Of a stretch of 9,083 nucleotides of DNA, positions 5,883 through 9,083 are shown in pieces. Position numbers and translations under genes: made by a program. The notes under the pieces were generated by a model, which worked only from the letters and a program-made list of their open reading frames with translations, did not search any database and was not told the DNA's origin. The number at the start of each line of letters is the position of its first letter. Within the stretch, counting starts at the first letter, position 1. The DNA comes from Flavobacteriaceae bacterium UBA3159 (GTDB lineage Bacteria; Bacteroidota; Bacteroidia; Flavobacteriales; Flavobacteriaceae), in contig DEYL01000061.1 of the NCBI GenBank assembly GCA_002364535.1, positions 1 through 9,083 of the forward strand, in the 5' to 3' direction.

Positions 5883-7949
5883 ATGAGTAGAATTCCCATA
5901 TACATCAATAGAGAAATCAGTTGGCTCGACTTTAACGCTCGCGTTTTACAGGAGGCCAATGATGAAAATGTACCGCTATTGGAACGCCTTCGTTTTTTGG
6001 GAATTTTTTCTAATAATTTGGATGAGTTTTTTCAAGTCAGGTATGCCACAGTAAAAAGAATTGCCCAATCCAGTAAAACGGGTAAAAGAGTTTTTGCGGG
6101 GAGAAGTGCAGAGGCATTGCTTAAGGAAATCACAAATAAAGTGATTGATATTCAGGATGATAGCCTAAAAATTCTCAATGGGATTTACAAAGAGATGGAA
6201 AGGGAAAACATCTTCTTTATAGATCAAAATGAGGTAAAACCCGAGCAGGAGGAGTTCCTGAAAAATTATTTTATACAGAATGTAAACCCTGCATTGGTTA
6301 CCATCATTTTATCTCAGAACAGGAGTCAAGATTTATCTACCAACAAGGCCTTTCTGATTGTGACTATGGACTTGAGTAAGACTGCTGAAGTTCAAAATAT
6401 TTACGCCTTGATAGAGATGCCAAAAGATACCAAAAGGTTTGTGGTGTTGCCAAAGGATGATGATGGGAAGCAATACATAATGATGCTTGACGATTTGATT
6501 CGTTATCACTTTGACATGATCTTTAGTTTTTTCAACTACAAGAGTATTAAGGCCCATATGGTAAAAATCACCCGTGATGCAGAACTGGATTTAGAGGAAG
6601 ATGTATCCATCAGTTATGTTGAAAAAATAACCCTTAGTGTAAAAGATCGAATGATTAGTGATCCTGTTAGACTAGTTTATGACAAAGAAATTCCGGAACA
6701 AACCCTTCGCTTTGTAATGGAAAAACTCAATATTGATTCAACCGATAGTCTCATTCCCGGAGGAAAGTATCACCAACGAAGGGATTACATGGACTTCCCA
6801 AGTTTGGATCGACAGGATTTGTTGTATTCCTCTTTACCTCCACTTCCCCTACCGGGACTAAGTTTGGAAGAAAATATGTTGGATGCTATTGATCAAAAAG
6901 ATTATCTACTCTATGCACCCTATCAGGACTTTTCCTATGTCATTAAGTTTTTGAGGGAAGCAGCATTAGACCCCAAGGTAAAATCGATTAAAATTACCAT
7001 CTACCGATTGTCAAAGGCTTCCCATATTGCCAGTGCCTTGATCAACGCTGCAAAAAATGGTAAAAAAGTATTGGTTCAAATCGAACTCCAGGCGCGCTTT
7101 GATGAAGAAAACAACATCAATTTTGCAGAACAGCTAGAGGCAGCTGGTGTACAATTGATTTTTGGAATTCCTGGGCTAAAAGTCCATTCCAAAATATGTG
7201 TTATCGAAAGAGAGCACGAAAAGAAAAATCGACGGTACGGTTTTGTCAGCACCGGAAACTTCAATGAATCTACAGCAAAGATCTATACTGATTATACCCT
7301 ATTTACCTCCAATCAAAAAATACTCAAAGAGGTCAACAAAATCTTTAACTTTCTTGAGGTGAGTTATAAAATCAAGAAGTACAAGCACCTGATAGTTTCT
7401 CCACACTATACAGCTTCTATCATATCCAAACTAATTGACATCGAAATTCAAAATCAAAAAAACGGTCTTCCTTCAGGTATCTCGCTAAAAATCAATAATA
7501 TTACCAATTATCCACTGGTTGATAAGTTATACGAGGCCAGTCAAGCTGGGGTTAAGATCAAAATGATTGTCAGGGGTATTTGTTGCTTGGTTCCCGGAAT
7601 AAAGGGATTAAGTGAAAATATCACTGTGGTGAGTGTGGTAGATAAGTTTTTGGAGCACCCTCGTTTACTTATTTTTGAAAATGCCGGGGAGAAGAAAATA
7701 TACTTGTCCTCTGCCGACTTTATGACCCGAAATATTGAGAACAGGGTTGAAGTGGCCTGTCCAATCTATGACAAAGAATTACAACAGCAAATATTGGATA
7801 CTTTCAACCTTTCTTGGAACGACAATACCAAGGCTAGAATTGTAAATCAAAATCCGCAAAATAAAATGGTAAAATCTAGTTCTGGCGCGACAGCACAACG
7901 CTCCCAATGGACGACTTACGCTTACTTTAAAAATAAATTAACTCCGTAG
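5883..7949 (+). CDS. ppk1: Polyphosphate kinase 1
   Basis: PPK1 reversibly transfers the gamma phosphate of ATP onto a growing polyphosphate chain. The protein has 688 aa, the same length as the E. coli enzyme. The N domain opens with REISWLDFNARVLQEA (10-25) and SNNLDEFFQVRYATVKRI (43-60), including the ATP-contacting N45. The catalytic domains show YRLSKAS (374-380, R375), ELQARFDEENNI (401-412, R405) and GLKVHSKICVI (431-441), with the autophosphorylated histidine at 435. VSTGNFNESTA follows at 455-465. The second essential histidine, H592, lies in FLEHPRLLIFEN (589-600), and YLSSADFMTRNIENRVEVA (607-625) completes the site. All of these positions equal the E. coli numbers as I recall them, so the enzyme looks fully active. 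The C-terminus (QRSQWTTYAYFKNKL) is the usual ending. It starts 6 bases after sixA, with ppx 4 bases downstream. This is the make-and-break arrangement expected of a polyphosphate operon. Confidence 0.97.
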   Translation: MSRIPIYINREISWLDFNARVLQEANDENVPLLERLRFLGIFSNNLDEFFQVRYATVKRIAQSSKTGKRVFAGRSAEALLKEITNKVIDIQDDSLKILNGIYKEMERENIFFIDQNEVKPEQEEFLKNYFIQNVNPALVTIILSQNRSQDLSTNKAFLIVTMDLSKTAEVQNIYALIEMPKDTKRFVVLPKDDDGKQYIMMLDDLIRYHFDMIFSFFNYKSIKAHMVKITRDAELDLEEDVSISYVEKITLSVKDRMISDPVRLVYDKEIPEQTLRFVMEKLNIDSTDSLIPGGKYHQRRDYMDFPSLDRQDLLYSSLPPLPLPGLSLEENMLDAIDQKDYLLYAPYQDFSYVIKFLREAALDPKVKSIKITIYRLSKASHIASALINAAKNGKKVLVQIELQARFDEENNINFAEQLEAAGVQLIFGIPGLKVHSKICVIEREHEKKNRRYGFVSTGNFNESTAKIYTDYTLFTSNQKILKEVNKIFNFLEVSYKIKKYKHLIVSPHYTASIISKLIDIEIQNQKNGLPSGISLKINNITNYPLVDKLYEASQAGVKIKMIVRGICCLVPGIKGLSENITVVSVVDKFLEHPRLLIFENAGEKKIYLSSADFMTRNIENRVEVACPIYDKELQQQILDTFNLSWNDNTKARIVNQNPQNKMVKSSSGATAQRSQWTTYAYFKNKLTP

Positions 7950-7953
7950 TATT

Positions 7954-7956
7954 TTG
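7954..7956 (+). promoter_or_regulatory. TTG start codon of ppx/gppA
   Basis: The frame upstream contains a stop at 7939-7941, so only ATT (7951) and TTG (7954) can open the gene without losing conserved sequence. The next in-frame ATG (7999) would remove the first phosphate-binding motif (DIGSN). TTG is therefore the best start. It gives the expected N-terminus MKIKKFAAIDIGSN, four bases after the ppk1 stop codon, and probably lowers Ppx output relative to PPK1. Confidence 0.75.
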
Positions 7957-8847
7957 AAAATTAAAAAATTTGCTGCCATTGACATTGGTTCCAATGCCAT
8001 GCGTGTATTAATTTCTAATGTGATTGAGACCAAAGAAGGAGTTCACTTTCAGAAAAATGCTTTGGTTCGGGCTCCAATTCGTTTGGGGGAGGACTCTTTT
8101 ACCTTGGGAGAAATATCCAAAAAAAGTCTCAAACGTATGATCAACGCCATGAAAGCTTTTAAGCTATTGATGAAAGTTCATGGCGTTTCTCAATATCAGG
8201 CCTATGCTACCTCTGCGCTCAGAGAAGCCAACAACAGTTCGGATGTCGTTGAACAGGTAAAGAAAAAATCAGGTATTAAAATTCAAATCATTGATGGAAG
8301 AAAAGAGGCTGAAATCATTTCTAACAGTAAGATATCAGATTTTTTAAATACCCAAAAAACCTTTCTTTTTGTGGACGTCGGTGGAGGAAGTACCGAATTC
8401 ACTTTTATCAATGAGGGAAAACGTGTTTGCTACAAGTCATTCAAAATTGGATCCGTAAGGCTGATCAACAATCTGGTGGATGACAGGGTCTGGGAGGCCA
8501 TTAGAAATTGGATTATCAAAAATGCCAAACCCTATCGCAAAATCACCTTAATGGGATCTGGTGGAAACATCAATAAGCTTTTTAAATTATCCAACATTAA
8601 GGAAGGAAAGCCTTTGTCAGTCATCAAGCTCAATCAGATTTTTTTAGAATTGGAATCACTTAATTATGAGGAGCGAATTGTAAAGTTTGAGCTCAACCCC
8701 GATCGTGCTGATGTGATCATTCCTGCTGCAAGAATCTATCTCAAAGCACTGGAGTGGAGTGGGGGACAAAAAATCTACGTTCCCAAGTTTGGATTGTCAG
8801 ATGGAATGATCAAGTATATGCACAAGCATCGCAAAAAAAAGCGCTAA
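7954..8847 (+). CDS. Exopolyphosphatase / pppGpp phosphatase family protein, short form
   Basis: This ASKHA-fold phosphatase releases phosphate from the end of polyphosphate, and some relatives hydrolyse pppGpp to ppGpp. It has 297 aa and comprises only the two N-terminal actin-like domains. The C-terminal HD-like domain of the roughly 500-aa E. coli PPX and GppA proteins is absent, as in other short bacterial Ppx proteins. Motifs read in order: FAAIDIGSNAMRVLI (6-20, phosphate 1), ATSALREA (85-92), IDGRKEAEII (113-122, with E118 the probable catalytic glutamate), FVDVGGGSTEFTF (139-151, phosphate 2), MGSGGNINKL (200-209) and NPDRADVIIPAARIYLKALE (248-267). GLSDGMIKYM (280-289) follows, with a very basic tail (KHRKKKR). 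Position 4 bases after ppk1 favours polyphosphate as substrate. Sequence alone does not separate Ppx from GppA, so I leave the symbol empty. It overlaps the convergent miaE by 4 bases. Confidence 0.93.
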   Translation: MKIKKFAAIDIGSNAMRVLISNVIETKEGVHFQKNALVRAPIRLGEDSFTLGEISKKSLKRMINAMKAFKLLMKVHGVSQYQAYATSALREANNSSDVVEQVKKKSGIKIQIIDGRKEAEIISNSKISDFLNTQKTFLFVDVGGGSTEFTFINEGKRVCYKSFKIGSVRLINNLVDDRVWEAIRNWIIKNAKPYRKITLMGSGGNINKLFKLSNIKEGKPLSVIKLNQIFLELESLNYEERIVKFELNPDRADVIIPAARIYLKALEWSGGQKIYVPKFGLSDGMIKYMHKHRKKKR

Positions 8848-9083
8848 CCGTGCATGGTTTCCTTTTTACCCAATTGTTTCATTATTTGGGCTTCAAAATC
8901 CAATAAAGCGTCCCATTTTTCATTGACTGCTTTTTCGTTTTTACCATACTGACGGGCCAGTTTGAGGAATAGGGTATAGTGATGGGCCTCACTAATCATA
9001 AGTTTTCTGTAAAATCTTTGGAGTGATTTATCTGCTATTGACTCCGACAGCAGTCTGAAACGTTCACAGCTTCTTGCTTCAAT
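8844..9083 (-). CDS. miaE: tRNA-(ms2io6A)-hydroxylase (5'-partial: C-terminal 79 aa)
   Basis: Reading the minus strand from 9083 gives 79 codons and a TAG (8844-8846). The start lies outside the window. MiaE is a non-haem diiron enzyme that hydroxylates the isopentenyl side chain of ms2i6A at position 37 of tRNAs reading UNN codons. The visible part is the second half of the ferritin-like four-helix bundle. IEARSCERFRLLSE at its beginning contributes one diiron glutamate (second visible residue), and LMISEAHHYTLFLKLARQYG (visible residues 28-47) contains the E-x-x-H ligand pair (E32, H35). The ending WDALLDFEAQIMKQLGKKET plus MHG is characteristic of the family. It is convergent with ppx, and the two stop codons overlap. 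The other ligand half cannot be judged here. Confidence 0.92.
   Translation of the reverse strand: MEARSCERFRLLSESIADKSLQRFYRKLMISEAHHYTLFLKLARQYGKNEKAVNEKWDALLDFEAQIMKQLGKKETMHG

Noticed and set aside
6333..7264. Minus-strand frames inside ppk1 (6333-6557 and 7076-7264) and inside rnz (4360-4599)
   Set aside because: Antisense shadows of conserved catalytic sequence; no homology I can recognise.
8846..8859. AACC-N6-GGTT hairpin between ppx and miaE as a bidirectional terminator
   Set aside because: The stem is only 4 bp with weak extension. On the plus strand the T-run is interrupted (TTTCCTTTTT), and on the minus strand T8 begins five bases after the stem. Too weak to list as a terminator.

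Overview
The window is a compact, almost fully coding stretch of a Bacteroidota (Bacteroidetes) chromosome, most likely from a marine or aquatic Flavobacteriales-like lineage, though the order is a guess. The pointers are the protein sequences themselves (an S1 with the Bacteroidota-type core and a Lys/Ala-rich N-terminal tail, and a short Ppx), moderate-to-low GC, the absence of any Shine-Dalgarno sequence before the start codons, and TAnnTTTG -7 promoter elements where a promoter is expected. All identifications were made by reading motifs; no database search was possible.

Layout. Bases 1-1888 are the 3' part of rpsA (ribosomal protein S1, six S1 domains; the start lies upstream of the window). 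It ends in a clear intrinsic terminator (1913-1939) inside a 103-base gap, which also carries a good -7 element for the next unit. Bases 1992-4701 form a tightly packed unit: pyrR, pyrB, a 109-aa STAS-like protein of unknown function, and rnz (RNase Z). Both junctions of the unknown gene are 4-base ATGA overlaps. After 28 bases with another possible -7 element comes a second unit, pdxH - sixA - ppk1 - ppx/gppA (4730-8847), with gaps of only 4, 6 and 4 bases. The window closes with the C-terminal 79 codons of miaE on the minus strand. Its stop codon overlaps the ppx stop codon.

How the genes fit together. pyrR and pyrB belong to de novo pyrimidine synthesis. rnz matures tRNA 3' ends, and miaE hydroxylates a modified tRNA base. 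ppk1 and ppx/gppA make and break polyphosphate (Ppx/GppA may also act on pppGpp), with a SixA-type phosphohistidine phosphatase directly upstream of ppk1, an enzyme that works through a phosphohistidine. pdxH makes pyridoxal 5'-phosphate and has no obvious link to the other three.

This is a core-genome region. I see no mobile element, CRISPR array, rRNA or tRNA gene, phage gene or defence gene, and no gene-free stretch over 300 bases. The best candidate for something undescribed is the small STAS-like protein translationally locked between pyrB and rnz. Next are the SixA-PPK1 pairing and the question of how PyrR could act when its mRNA seems to have almost no leader.
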